Shown here: piece by piece, positions 8,129 to 16,541 of the stretch
Position numbering within the stretch: the first letter of the stretch is position 1
Layout of the letters: every line of letters starts with the position of its first letter
Source of the DNA: Hydrococcus sp. Prado102
GTDB lineage: Bacteria > Cyanobacteriota > Cyanobacteriia > Cyanobacteriales > Microcystaceae
Assembly (NCBI GenBank): GCA_025454425.1
Contig: JALOOL010000015.1
Coordinates: forward strand, 1-37,496
DNA: 37,496 nucleotides
Direction: 5' to 3'
Program-made: the position numbers and the translations under genes
Notes under the pieces: model-generated
Told to the model about the DNA's origin: nothing
Database searches by the model: none
The model's input: only the letters and a program-made list of their open reading frames with translations

Positions 8129-8431
8129 ATGGCGGCTGACGATCGCAAAAAACGGATAATGGAACATCTAGCAAAGAGTTCGGATGCAATAAAATCGATT
8201 GCGCCGAAAAGCATTAGCAAAGAAATTACTTCTGCAACTCCCGAACCTCCACCACCTCCAACCCCTACTCCAGAACCAACCCCCATACCGACTTCGGTTA
8301 AAATAAGCGACCGCAAACGGCGGATTATGGAACACGTAAATCGTACTAGCGCAGATTTAGCTGACCTATCACAAGACGAGAAAAAGCGCAAAAAGCAAGT
8401 TCTCGATCATGTTCGTAAGAGTCAAAGTTAA
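8129..8431 (+). CDS. Small basic protein with three DRKKRIMEH-like repeats and a Pro-rich linker
   Basis: A 100-aa protein of unknown function. Seen: repeat 1, DRKKRIMEHLAKSS (residues 5-18); a proline/threonine-rich linker (about 38-56); repeat 2, DRKRRIMEHVNRTS (about 61-74); and a looser repeat 3, KKRKKQVLDHVRKS (about 85-98). Each repeat is a short basic amphipathic helix ending in H. No membrane segment or signal peptide is seen. Three helices on a flexible tether would suit binding of several copies of one partner or of nucleic acid. GGGGA lies about 4 nt before the ATG. The opposite strand has a Gly-rich open frame, rejected as a shadow. A monocistronic leader with a hairpin precedes it. 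Confidence 0.65.
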   Translation: MAADDRKKRIMEHLAKSSDAIKSIAPKSISKEITSATPEPPPPPTPTPEPTPIPTSVKISDRKRRIMEHVNRTSADLADLSQDEKKRKKQVLDHVRKSQS

Positions 8432-8578
8432 GCGTTAAATTCCGGTGAATGGTGAATGGTGACTGGGATATCGAGAAAGATGACTTAAGTAAACAATCGC
8501 CATTCGCCGATCGCGCTTGTTTGCTTAAAATATAATTACAATTAATTGAGTAAGTATAAGAAATTTTAAGTAAAGTCT

Positions 8579-9064
8579 ATGGGAGAACGTCTAAGCGAAC
8601 TATTAGAACCAATAGCTGCTTTTTTTCGCAGTTTAAATATGCCAGAACCCATCGTTCAATGGGGACATCCACTAATGATGGGAATTGTTGTCCTGGTAAT
8701 GGGAAGTTATGTCGCCTATGCGGGATGGCGCAGCAGAATTACTAAAGATGGCGAAGTCGCTATGAAAAATCGTGCCGATCATCGCAAACTCGCTCCCTTG
8801 ATGGCGCTATTTATTGCGCTAGGTTATACGGGTGGGGTTTTATCTTTGGTCGTGCAAGAAGAACCAATCTTAGAAAGTCCTCATTTTTGGACGGGTTCAA
8901 TCGTATTGATTTTGTTAGCTATCAACGGTATTTTAGCTGCAACTGGATTTGGTGGCGACAAAAAAGAAATATTTCGGACAATTCATGCTTATGTTGGTAG
9001 TAGCGTCATGCTCTTAGCGATCGTTCATGCCGTATTGGGTTTGAATCTAGGTCTTTCACTGTAA
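8579..9064 (+). CDS. DUF4079 family membrane protein
   Basis: A 161-aa integral membrane protein matching the DUF4079 family of cyanobacteria and plastids. Seen: four hydrophobic helices, with conserved histidines at or near the membrane edge in WGHPLMM, ADHRKLAP, PHFWTG, TIHAYVG and VHAVLG. His residues spaced across helices in a four-helix bundle resemble cytochrome b561-type haem ligation. That is an inference, as the biochemical role is not established. It follows the small repeat protein by 147 bp on the same strand and precedes a tnpB element. Confidence 0.8.
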   Translation: MGERLSELLEPIAAFFRSLNMPEPIVQWGHPLMMGIVVLVMGSYVAYAGWRSRITKDGEVAMKNRADHRKLAPLMALFIALGYTGGVLSLVVQEEPILESPHFWTGSIVLILLAINGILAATGFGGDKKEIFRTIHAYVGSSVMLLAIVHAVLGLNLGLSL

Positions 9065-9209
9065 TTGTCTTTATTTTGACGGTTGTTGAGACAAGAATTT
9101 TCATGGCTTAAATCGCGTCTTCCAACTTTATGGACTAACTCTTATTTTGTGAGTACCGTGGGTGGCTCTCCTCTGTCAGTTGTGAAACAGTATATAGAAG
9201 ACCAAAAAC

Positions 9210-10379
9210 GTGTATAAAACAACTCGACTTAATTTAGAAAAAACAGAACAGTTAGATATTCTAGCTAGGGCTGCGGGAGAATTATACAGCCGTACTCTCG
9301 TTACATATTGGCGGTTACTCAGAAAGAAAGGGATATTTTTATCCCAATACGGGATGGAAAAACTTTGTATTTCTAACCAATTACACGCCCATACTTCTGA
9401 TGCAATAGTCGGCAACTTCTATAGCAGTATTAAGTCGGCTAAAGCCAGAAAGAAAGCGGGTTCTACCGAGGCTAAATATCCTCGTCGTCGCCAGTATTTT
9501 TACAAAATCACCTGGAAGTTTGCCGCCATTAAGATAAAAAATGGACGGCTTCATTTGTCTAATGGTAAAGGTAATCCAGCTTTGGTTATACCTTGGCAAT
9601 GGGACAAGCCAAAACAAGTAGAAATCGGTTGGAAAAAAGGCTTGGGTTATCAACTAAGAGCGAATTATCCAACAACTATCACCGATTCTCCAAAGGGAGA
9701 CAGAGTAGCCGCCATCGACCAGGGCGAGGTTAGAACTGCAACTGTATTTGATGGTGAAAATACCACAATTTATAGCGGCAGATTGATACGTTCTAAGGTT
9801 AGGTATAGAGCAAAAACTATAGCTCAACTTGATGCTCGAATCTCGAAAACCAAGCGAGGAAGTAAAAGGAGAAAAACACTTGTTGCTACCAAACATAGAA
9901 TAATTAGGCGACTCGATAATCAAATCAACGATATTTTGCACAAGCAATCCACCCATTTAGTTTCCACTCTGTTTAATGCAGGAGTGCAAACGGTTGTGAT
10001 TGGCGATATCCGAAACATCAGAGATGCGATTAAATATGGCGCTAAAGTTAACCAAAAACTGCATTCTTGGAGTTTTGGTAAATATCGATGGATGGTTGAG
10101 TATAAGGCTCAAAAACTTGGCATGAAAACTGTACTCCAAGATGAGGCTTACACCAGTCAGACGTGCCCCGCTTGCGGTAAACGCCATAAACCAAAAGGAC
10201 GCACCTATAAATGCAGTTGTGGGTTTGAGTACGACCGCGATGGCGTTGGTTCCTACAATATTAGAGCCAAGTATCTGGGGAACTTCGGTTCCCCTGTAGT
10301 TGGACTTATGGCGAGTCCCATTGGGGTGAGATTTGTCCCTCATCTCCAGTGTCGCTTAAAAACTAGCAATAGTGTTTAA
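9210..10379 (+). CDS. tnpB: TnpB-family protein, IS200/IS605 group, with a non-canonical RuvC-II motif
   Basis: A 389-aa TnpB-family protein from a lineage different from the one at 40-1284. It starts at GTG 9210; an in-frame stop lies five codons upstream. Seen: RuvC-I Asp in VAAIDQGEV (about residue 170); at RuvC-II the motif is VVIGDIRNIR (about 264), with Gly where Glu is normally found; zinc-finger Cys in CPACG (about 318) and CSCG (about 334); and RuvC-III Asp in DRDGVGSYNIRA (about 341). A Glu just before the finger, in DEAYTSQ (about 312), might take over. Rearranged catalytic sites are known in several TnpB branches. No tnpA is adjacent, and the element ends in the hairpin at 10377-10413. 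Confidence 0.85.
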   Translation: MYKTTRLNLEKTEQLDILARAAGELYSRTLVTYWRLLRKKGIFLSQYGMEKLCISNQLHAHTSDAIVGNFYSSIKSAKARKKAGSTEAKYPRRRQYFYKITWKFAAIKIKNGRLHLSNGKGNPALVIPWQWDKPKQVEIGWKKGLGYQLRANYPTTITDSPKGDRVAAIDQGEVRTATVFDGENTTIYSGRLIRSKVRYRAKTIAQLDARISKTKRGSKRRKTLVATKHRIIRRLDNQINDILHKQSTHLVSTLFNAGVQTVVIGDIRNIRDAIKYGAKVNQKLHSWSFGKYRWMVEYKAQKLGMKTVLQDEAYTSQTCPACGKRHKPKGRTYKCSCGFEYDRDGVGSYNIRAKYLGNFGSPVVGLMASPIGVRFVPHLQCRLKTSNSV

Positions 10380-10413
10380 GAATCTCGCGGCTTTTAGCCG
10401 TCGAGTCGTCAAG
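10377..10413 (+). mobile_element. IS200/IS605 right-end / omega-RNA terminal hairpin of the second tnpB
   Basis: Directly at the tnpB stop: AAGAATC, then hairpin arms CTCGCGGC and GCCGTCGAG around a TTTTA loop, then TCGTCAAG. Position and form fit the 3' hairpin of a TnpB omega-RNA. The same skeleton appears alone at 1761-1799. Confidence 0.6.
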
Positions 10414-10455
10414 CAAAAGTAAGCAGTTATCGTTCCGTCTGTCACTGATTACTGA

Positions 10456-10908
10456 TTACTGATGTGCTTGCTTTCTTTGTTCGAGATAATCTCTGTGAAA
10501 AGTCCACTCGCCATTTTTCATAAAACCCCAATCTCTAAGCTTAAATCCTCGAAAAAATAACGTCCAAGCACCATCAGAACCCCGTGCAATTTCTAATCGA
10601 TGCAGAGATTGAGGAGAACTAATACGAAAATGCCCGACGCCGCGCCAGAACTTACCTTCTGGCGTTATTTCCCAATAACCACCTTTTAAAATCAGCGTCG
10701 CATACCACCAAGGATGATCGTGAAGGTCGTCGGGATCGCTCAGACAAATTTTGTGTATCATGATATTAAATGGGATATTTCGTGCCTGTTCGTCTTCAGC
10801 GACTTTATCTTTAAACAAAAGGTAATAACGATACATATAAGGTTGCAGGTTATCGCGATCGTAAATAACGCGCATTCGACCGAGTTTTTCGAGCAATTTT
10901 AAGAGCAT
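10456..10908 (-). CDS. Cupin-like protein of unknown function
   Basis: A 150-aa soluble protein. Seen: the central HDHPWWYATLILKGGYWE (about residues 63-80), in which HxH plus a downstream Glu resembles cupin motif 1, and SLHRLE (about 101-106), which could give the third His of cupin motif 2. It is therefore probably a small metal-binding cupin. The substrate is unknown and I assign no enzyme activity. Its last codon and stop (CAG TAA) lie inside a heptamer repeat (ACTGATT units, 10444-10461), so the C-terminus may have been reset by repeat insertion. It is convergent with the second tnpB. Confidence 0.6.
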   Translation of the reverse strand: MLLKLLEKLGRMRVIYDRDNLQPYMYRYYLLFKDKVAEDEQARNIPFNIMIHKICLSDPDDLHDHPWWYATLILKGGYWEITPEGKFWRGVGHFRISSPQSLHRLEIARGSDGAWTLFFRGFKLRDWGFMKNGEWTFHRDYLEQRKQAHQ

Positions 10909-11048
10909 TGTTAAGATTTACTATAAAATTTACTTCAAGACTAGCAAGAAAATCTTAAATGTGGCTTGCTTTTAAAAATATTGCGCAGCAGTAAAACCGA
11001 TCGCACTAAAAAAATAGTCACAAATAAAGATAAAATTTTCAGGTTTTT

Positions 11049-11444
11049 ATGAAAAACCGTCACTTACTTTTATTTATCTCGCTCGTTTTAGTAACGCTTC
11101 TCGGTCTAGCATTCAAGTTTTATAGGGGATTTGGGCAAGAATGGTTAAATAATAATGGGGCAGCTATTTGGTACGAAGTATTTTGGTGTTTGTTTTTCTT
11201 CTGGTTTTTTCCGACCAAAAAAGCTATGATTCTCATCCCAATATGGGTTTTTGTTGTAACCTGCATTCTAGAAATTCTACAATTGTGGCGATCGCCAATC
11301 TTACAAATGATACGCACTACTCTTATCGGTCGTCTCTTATTGGGTACGACTTTTTCCTGGTTAGATTTTCCTCATTATGCCGTCGGTTCTCTGATAGGTT
11401 GGTTATGGTTGCATCAAATTTACATTAACTCATACAAAAAATAA
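11049..11444 (+). CDS. DUF2809 family membrane protein
   Basis: A 131-aa integral membrane protein. Four hydrophobic helices are visible, with the DUF2809-type pattern of [12 protein letters not shown] in the third and a following [22 protein letters not shown]. Function is unknown. Its TAA overlaps the rnhA start by one base (TAATG), so the two genes are translationally coupled or at least co-transcribed. The spacing says little about its role, because rnhA is a housekeeping gene. Confidence 0.8.
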   Translation: MKNRHLLLFISLVLVTLLGLAFKFYRGFGQEWLNNNGAAIWYEVFWCLFFFWFFPTKKAMILIPIWVFVVTCILEILQLWRSPILQMIRTTLIGRLLLGTTFSWLDFPHYAVGSLIGWLWLHQIYINSYKK

Positions 11445-11938
11445 TGGACGAGTCTCTTAAAGAAGTTACGATATATACGGATGGAGCTTGTCTGGGCAAT
11501 CCTGGCGCGGGTGGTTATGGAGTTGTTCTGCTTTACGGTCAACATCGAAAAGAACTCTCTGGCGGATTTCGCTTAACTACTAACAATCGCATGGAAATGA
11601 TGGCTGCTATTGTAGGATTAATGGCACTCAAAACTAAATGTGCGGTTACTTTACACACCGATTCTCAGTATTTAGTCAATGCCATAATAAAAGGTTGGGC
11701 GCAGCAATGGCAAAACAATGGCTGGAAGCGCAATAAAAAAGAAAAAGCTAAAAATCCCGATTTGTGGGAGCAATTATTAAGCTTATGTTCGCAACACGAA
11801 GTTAAATTTGTTTGGGTGAAAGGTCATGCAGGCATTGAAGAAAATGAATGTTGCGATCGCTTAGCAGTTAATGCAGCACAGCAAAAAGATTTACCATCAG
11901 ATCGAGGTTATGAAGACTATATCAATTCAGAATTATAA
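11444..11938 (+). CDS. rnhA: Ribonuclease HI
   Basis: A 164-aa type 1 RNase H, which cleaves the RNA strand of RNA-DNA hybrids during replication and R-loop removal. Seen: catalytic Asp in [15 protein letters not shown] (about residue 12), Glu in NNRMEMMA (about 50), Asp in [11 protein letters not shown] (about 74), the late His in GHAGIEENE (about 126), and Asp in CCDRLA (about 136), so the DEDD site is complete. The basic handle region, [17 protein letters not shown], is also present. It starts at the ATG overlapping the DUF2809 stop. Confidence 0.95.
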   Translation: MDESLKEVTIYTDGACLGNPGAGGYGVVLLYGQHRKELSGGFRLTTNNRMEMMAAIVGLMALKTKCAVTLHTDSQYLVNAIIKGWAQQWQNNGWKRNKKEKAKNPDLWEQLLSLCSQHEVKFVWVKGHAGIEENECCDRLAVNAAQQKDLPSDRGYEDYINSEL

Positions 11939-11952
11939 AAGTCGCGATCGCC

Positions 11953-12393
11953 ATGCAAATTATTAATGAAATTATTGAAATAGCAACCGATAATCAAATT
12001 AAAATTTATAATATTACTCCTTTAATTGAGAAGATATTAGTTAAAACCTCAATTCAAAACGGACAAGTTTTACTATTTTCTCGACACACGACAACTGCAT
12101 TGGCAATTAACGAATACGAAGAAAGACTTTTAGAAGACCTCAAAGTTTATCTAAAAAAATTAGCTCCTCCTTCAGAAAAATATCTCCATAACGACCTACA
12201 TTTAAGACCGAATATTCCTCCTGACGAACCAATGAATGCTCATTCTCATCTCATGGCAATGACATTAAGCACAAGCGAAATCATTCCCCTAATTAATGGG
12301 AAGTTGGGGTTAGGAACCTGGCAATCGGTTTTATTTTTTGAGTTAGACGGCCCGCGTTTAAGAACATTATCAATTCAAATTTGCGGACAATAA
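11953..12393 (+). CDS. YjbQ family (UPF0047) protein
   Basis: A 146-aa protein of the YjbQ/UPF0047 family, small beta-rich proteins that form trimers. E. coli YjbQ has weak thiamine-phosphate synthase activity; the true role is unsettled. Seen: SRHTTTALAINEYE (about residues 43-56), LHNDLHLRPN (about 78-87), NAHSHLMAM (about 95-103) and LGTWQSVLFFELDGPR (about 120-135). The histidines cluster into one presumed active site. A HIP1 site sits immediately before the ATG. It starts 14 bp after rnhA and probably shares its transcript. Confidence 0.88.
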   Translation: MQIINEIIEIATDNQIKIYNITPLIEKILVKTSIQNGQVLLFSRHTTTALAINEYEERLLEDLKVYLKKLAPPSEKYLHNDLHLRPNIPPDEPMNAHSHLMAMTLSTSEIIPLINGKLGLGTWQSVLFFELDGPRLRTLSIQICGQ

Positions 12394-12646
12394 GCGCTAG
12401 ATCGAGCGGTTAATTTTAAGTATATTGCAACGTTAAAATTTCGTTATTAAACGCAACGAATTGTACGCGATCGCGTGTATACCGTTGTTATAAAGTCTAA
12501 CAAATCTATGTAAGCATAATAGATTTATGTTTTACACGTCATTTTTTTTAATTAAAAGTTAAATTTCCTTGATTTTTTTATGGGTTTGAGAGAAACTTAA
12601 AGTCCAATATAGTTAAAACACTTAAGAAAAACTACTTAACTAAGTT
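12394..12646. promoter_or_regulatory. AT-rich leader of the RTX gene
   Basis: A 253-bp spacer between the YjbQ gene and the RTX gene. It holds a HIP1-centred palindrome, ACGCGATCGCGT (12465-12476), and T-rich tracts (about 12541-12583). It should contain the RTX promoter, but I see no convincing -35/-10 pair. Confidence 0.3.
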
Positions 12647-14005
12647 ATGGCACTTATAGAAGGCGATTCTTTAGATAATTATTTGCGCGGAACTCTCGAA
12701 CCCGACACTATTTTAGGATATGCAGGTCAAGACACCCTCTTAGGTTTACAAGGCGATGATAACCTTAACGGAGGACTTGGCAACGATAGTTTAGATGGTG
12801 GTACGGGAAATGATTATCTCGATGGCGGAAGTCGCGACCAACCTGCCGATCTTAGAGACTACGATACTCTCATCGGCGGACTCGGAAGCGATACGCTTAT
12901 TAGTGGAAATAGTCCAGATGTAATGGGTTTGACCTTCGCCAACGGGGGAGATGGAAATGATTTCTTATATGGTCAACCCTGGAGTAACGATACTCTTTTA
13001 GGTGGCAATGGAGATGACTATATCAATTCCACAACCAACTCTATATTCGGCGCAGATTATAGTTATGACTCTCTCGAAGGCGGTTCTGGCAATGACACGT
13101 TGATAGGAGATGGGGATGCGCTTAATGGCGGTTCTGGCAACGATTTGCTTTCTCAACAATTCGGGGATGGTATTGCTTTTGGTGGAAAAGGAAACGATAC
13201 TATCCAATTTGGTATTGGCAGAGATAGCGTCGATGGTGGAAAAGGGAACGATAGCCTTGATGGTGGCGCAGCCAATGATACTTTAGTAGGAAGTGATGGC
13301 AACGATACCGTCAAGGGGGGACAATACTCGATCTACAGTCGGTATGCTATTTATACTGGAGGCGGCAGCGATCTTATAGATGGCGGTGCAGGCAATGATG
13401 AATTGTATGGCGGTATAAGTTTTGCATTCGAGGAGGGAGGACAGGATGCAGTAGATAACGATACTCTTATCGGCGGAATGGGCAACGACACTCTTTACGG
13501 AGAAGAAGATAGCGACCTTGTAGAAGGAGGGGATGGAAATGACCTGCTTTATGGCGGAGGAGAAAGTACCGTTTTTGATAATTTTGGTTTTACTATTAAT
13601 ACAGACTCAGACGATACACTTATAGGAGGTCAGGGTAATGATATTCTAATAGGCGGTGGCGGCAATGACCTTTTGCGAGGTGGAAGAGGACGCGATCGCT
13701 TGGATGGTTATGGTTATGCTACAGATATAGATACCCTCACGGGTTGGAAAGATTCTGATACTTTCGTTTTGGGAAATGCTACAAGCGCATACTATCAAGG
13801 AGATGGTTATGCCATTATTACAGATTGGCAAAAAGGCGATCGCATCGAAGTTTATGGCAAGATTAACGATTATTCGATCGATACGACACAAAACAAAATT
13901 GGTAGCGATGCAAAAGATACTCAAATCTTTTATAAGAGCGATCTAATCGGAATCTTACAAGACTTAATCCAAATCGATCCTACAAATAGTTTTGTCTTTG
14001 TTTGA
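12647..14005 (+). CDS. RTX (hemolysin-type) calcium-binding repeat protein
   Basis: A 452-aa acidic protein made almost wholly of GGxGxD nonapeptide repeats, for example LIGGLGSDTL, LEGGSGNDTL and LIGGQGNDIL. Such repeats fold as a Ca2+-bound parallel beta-roll, usually after export. There is no N-terminal signal peptide, and the last ~110 residues lack the repeats (WKDSDTFVLGN... onward). This fits a C-terminal type I secretion signal. No enzymatic domain is visible, so it is likely a secreted or surface structural protein. No ABC or membrane-fusion exporter gene is nearby. It is a single-gene unit with an AT-rich leader and a hairpin just after the stop. Confidence 0.85.
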   Translation: MALIEGDSLDNYLRGTLEPDTILGYAGQDTLLGLQGDDNLNGGLGNDSLDGGTGNDYLDGGSRDQPADLRDYDTLIGGLGSDTLISGNSPDVMGLTFANGGDGNDFLYGQPWSNDTLLGGNGDDYINSTTNSIFGADYSYDSLEGGSGNDTLIGDGDALNGGSGNDLLSQQFGDGIAFGGKGNDTIQFGIGRDSVDGGKGNDSLDGGAANDTLVGSDGNDTVKGGQYSIYSRYAIYTGGGSDLIDGGAGNDELYGGISFAFEEGGQDAVDNDTLIGGMGNDTLYGEEDSDLVEGGDGNDLLYGGGESTVFDNFGFTINTDSDDTLIGGQGNDILIGGGGNDLLRGGRGRDRLDGYGYATDIDTLTGWKDSDTFVLGNATSAYYQGDGYAIITDWQKGDRIEVYGKINDYSIDTTQNKIGSDAKDTQIFYKSDLIGILQDLIQIDPTNSFVFV

Positions 14006-14015
14006 GGAATAAGAT

Positions 14016-14041
14016 CGAGTTCGTTTAACTAGTAGAACTCG
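14016..14041 (+). terminator. Hairpin after the RTX gene
   Basis: CGAGTTC (14016-14022) pairs with GAACTCG (14035-14041), starting 11 bp after the stop. There is no T-tract, so intrinsic termination is uncertain. Confidence 0.35.
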
Positions 14042-14308
14042 GCATAAATAGAATACCCAGATGATGGAACACTAGGGTTAGCTGAGATTAGCTGTTTAAT
14101 GGGTACGTTATTTAAGCTGTGCTGTACTAGTGGTAATAACCCTATATCATTATTGCTTCTTTCTGATTATTCAACACAACACGAGCTAAGTCACTGTTAG
14201 GAATCCGAGACTTGTACGAGTTAGAGATTTAGACGCTATAAATGGCATAGAGTGGGCAAATTTGCCCACCCTACCTTTAAGAACTAAGAAGACGTATTGA
14301 TAACTGGT
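14042..14308. terminator. Convergent spacer with an 18-bp perfect palindrome (14252-14269)
   Basis: GTGGGCAAA/TTTGCCCAC at 14252-14269 lies between the 3' ends of the RTX gene and sdhA, and could stop transcription from both sides. The rest of the spacer shows no gene. Confidence 0.45.
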
Positions 14309-16036
14309 TTAATATTTCCTTTCTTGCGGCTCAAATCGATTAATTACTACAGGCATATAATTAATATCGATTTCCGCAGGAGAATAATAAGCCAAAGTAT
14401 GTTTGAGAAAATTCTCATCGTCTCGCGATGAATAATCCTCTCGCGAATGCGCGCCTCGGCTTTCTTTACGATTAAAAGCCGAAGCTAAAATGATCTCTCC
14501 AACCATCATTAAACTTTGTAATTCAAGCGCTTCTATTAATTCTGTATTCCAGCAACTATTCTTATCGTCGAGATAAATTTGGGAATATTGTTGTTTTAAC
14601 TCTTGTATTTTTGTCAATCCTTCTTTCATCATTTCTTCAGTGCGAAAAACGCCACAATGTTCGGTCATGCAATCTTGGAATTGCTGGCGCAACTGACCGA
14701 TGCGAATCGTGCCTTTTTGGTCGAAGAGCGTTTGAATTTGCTTTTTGGTCGCACTAAGATAAGATTGAGCGTCAAGTTCGGGTAATTTACGGTCTTTTAC
14801 GTATTGCGCGATCGCGGCTCCCGTCAGCTTACCATAGACGACGCATTCAAGTAGAGAATTGCTACCCAAACGATTTGCCCCGTGAACCGATACGCAAGAA
14901 CATTCCCCCGCCGCAAAAAAGCCTTCGACTAAACTATCTGCACTCCGACGCACTTGACCTTTTGTATTGACGGGAATTCCTCCCATACAATAATGAACGG
15001 TAGGACGCACGGGCATGGGTTGATGTACTGCGTCGATACCTAAAAGTCGATGCGCTTCCTCCCAACAGAAAGGAATGCGACTCATAATCTTTTCTTTCCC
15101 CATATGGCGCAAATCCAGATAGACGAAGGGGCCTCCCGCGCTACCATCGGGATGAATGCCTCGTCCAGCGCGAATTTCTAGGGTAATGGCGCGAGAAGTA
15201 ATATCGCGGGGTGCAAGTTCCATGCGACTCGGCGCATAGGTTGCCATAAAGCGATCGCCTTCGCTATTAATTAAATAGGCTCCTTCTCCGCGAACAGCTT
15301 CTGAAATTAATACTCCCACTGGATACAAACCCGTGGGATGGAATTGTACGAATTCCATATCTTCGAGGGGAAGACCCGCTGCCGCAGTCATCGCTAAGCC
15401 ATCGCCTGTAGAAGCATAGTCATTGGAAGTAGTATTAAATACTCTTCCATAACCCCCCGTTGCAAACATGACGACTTTGGTACGGACGATTTCTATCTCG
15501 CCGTCGTGGATATGATACATGACTAAACCTTTCGCCTCTCCTTCTTCGACAATTAGTTGCATCACGTACCATTCGTCATAAATCTTTACGCCATTGTGAC
15601 GCAGATTGTTAACCAATTCGTGTAAAATCGCATGACCTGTCTTATCGGCTGCATAACAAGTGCGTTTGTGAGAATGTCCGCCAAATGCGCGTTGGGCAAT
15701 TCTTCCATCATTTAGGCGCGAAAAAAGAACCCCCATATGTTCTAAATCAATAATGACATCTGGGGCTTCTTTGGTAAGGATTTCTACTGCGTCTTGGTCT
15801 GCTAAATAATCGGAACCTTTTACAGTATCAAAAGCGTGTGCTTCCCAACTGTCTTCGGGGTCTACATTTTTAAGCGTTGCTGCAATTCCTCCTTGTGCTG
15901 CGACGGAGTGGGAACGTATGGGATGAGTTTTAGCAACGAGGGCAACATCAATACTGGGGTTAATTCGTTTAATTTCCAGGGCGGCGCGACAACCCGCTAA
16001 ACCACCGCCGACAATGACAACATCGTGTTCTCTCAT
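14309..16036 (-). CDS. sdhA: Succinate dehydrogenase / fumarate reductase flavoprotein subunit
   Basis: A 575-aa FAD subunit that oxidises succinate to fumarate and feeds electrons to the quinone pool, which in cyanobacteria is in the thylakoid membrane. Seen: dinucleotide-binding [14 protein letters not shown] at the N-terminus, [10 protein letters not shown] with the His that carries covalent FAD in this family, [38 protein letters not shown], and [16 protein letters not shown] near the FAD. I start at the ATG 16036 (MREHDVV); a TTG two codons earlier is the alternative. The iron-sulfur subunit is not adjacent, as is usual in cyanobacteria. It lies 79 bp downstream of the small membrane protein on the same strand. 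Confidence 0.92.
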   Translation of the reverse strand: MREHDVVIVGGGLAGCRAALEIKRINPSIDVALVAKTHPIRSHSVAAQGGIAATLKNVDPEDSWEAHAFDTVKGSDYLADQDAVEILTKEAPDVIIDLEHMGVLFSRLNDGRIAQRAFGGHSHKRTCYAADKTGHAILHELVNNLRHNGVKIYDEWYVMQLIVEEGEAKGLVMYHIHDGEIEIVRTKVVMFATGGYGRVFNTTSNDYASTGDGLAMTAAAGLPLEDMEFVQFHPTGLYPVGVLISEAVRGEGAYLINSEGDRFMATYAPSRMELAPRDITSRAITLEIRAGRGIHPDGSAGGPFVYLDLRHMGKEKIMSRIPFCWEEAHRLLGIDAVHQPMPVRPTVHYCMGGIPVNTKGQVRRSADSLVEGFFAAGECSCVSVHGANRLGSNSLLECVVYGKLTGAAIAQYVKDRKLPELDAQSYLSATKKQIQTLFDQKGTIRIGQLRQQFQDCMTEHCGVFRTEEMMKEGLTKIQELKQQYSQIYLDDKNSCWNTELIEALELQSLMMVGEIILASAFNRKESRGAHSREDYSSRDDENFLKHTLAYYSPAEIDINYMPVVINRFEPQERKY

Positions 16037-16115
16037 CTTCAATAAGTGTAAGGTGGATCTCTAGATCTATCCTGACGCAAATCAAAACTAATTTCTGTAA
16101 AGCTACAGAACTTTT

Positions 16116-16538
16116 TTAGGGTTCGATTAAATGTTGTTCCTTATCTCGATATTGCCGAATTAATCTGCGTCGATTAATCGGCGGATAGAGAAGGATAGAG
16201 ACTAGCGGTAAACCACTTGCAAGAGTTCCTGCGATCGCCCAAATATTACTAAATCCCAATTGAATTCCGAAGCCAAGACTTATTCCCATTAAAATCGTTA
16301 AACTTGGCAGTAAAATCGATCTAACTCGCTCGAATTCTTGCTTTCTCATTTGTTTGAATATTTGGATAAAAAGCCAAATGATTGAGCCGGGGATAAGCGC
16401 TACAATTGCAAGTCCGCCTGCAATAGACAAAGCAATTAAAATAATTTTGATCGACCAGATTGCAATTCTAACGCCCAGCCAAATCAAGAAAGCGATCGCA
16501 ATTAGATAGCCGAGTGCTTCATCTCCACTTTTGTTCAT
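16116..16538 (-). CDS. Small multi-pass membrane protein paired with a Ser/Thr kinase
   Basis: A 140-aa protein I do not recognise. About four hydrophobic helices are visible (about residues 8-25, 28-62, 76-95 and 98-118), with a short charged C-terminal tail rich in Arg and Lys (NRRRLIRQYRDKEQ). It starts 3 bp after the kinase stop, so the two are almost surely co-expressed and may interact in the membrane. No catalytic motif is seen. Confidence 0.6.
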   Translation of the reverse strand: MNKSGDEALGYLIAIAFLIWLGVRIAIWSIKIILIALSIAGGLAIVALIPGSIIWLFIQIFKQMRKQEFERVRSILLPSLTILMGISLGFGIQLGFSNIWAIAGTLASGLPLVSILLYPPINRRRLIRQYRDKEQHLIEP

Positions 16539-16541
16539 TGG

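Noticed and set aside
8029-8391. Gly-rich 120-aa open frame on the minus strand
   Set aside because: It is antisense to the Pro-rich linker of the gene at 8129, and its Gly/Val run is just the complement of Pro codons. The plus-strand gene has internal protein repeats and a ribosome-binding site.
9065-9209. Exact left end of the second tnpB element
   Set aside because: Several weak hairpins are visible but none pairs clearly with the right end, so I give no boundary.
12998-13924. Minus-strand frames inside the RTX gene
   Set aside because: Complement of repetitive GGxGxD codons gives long open frames by composition alone.
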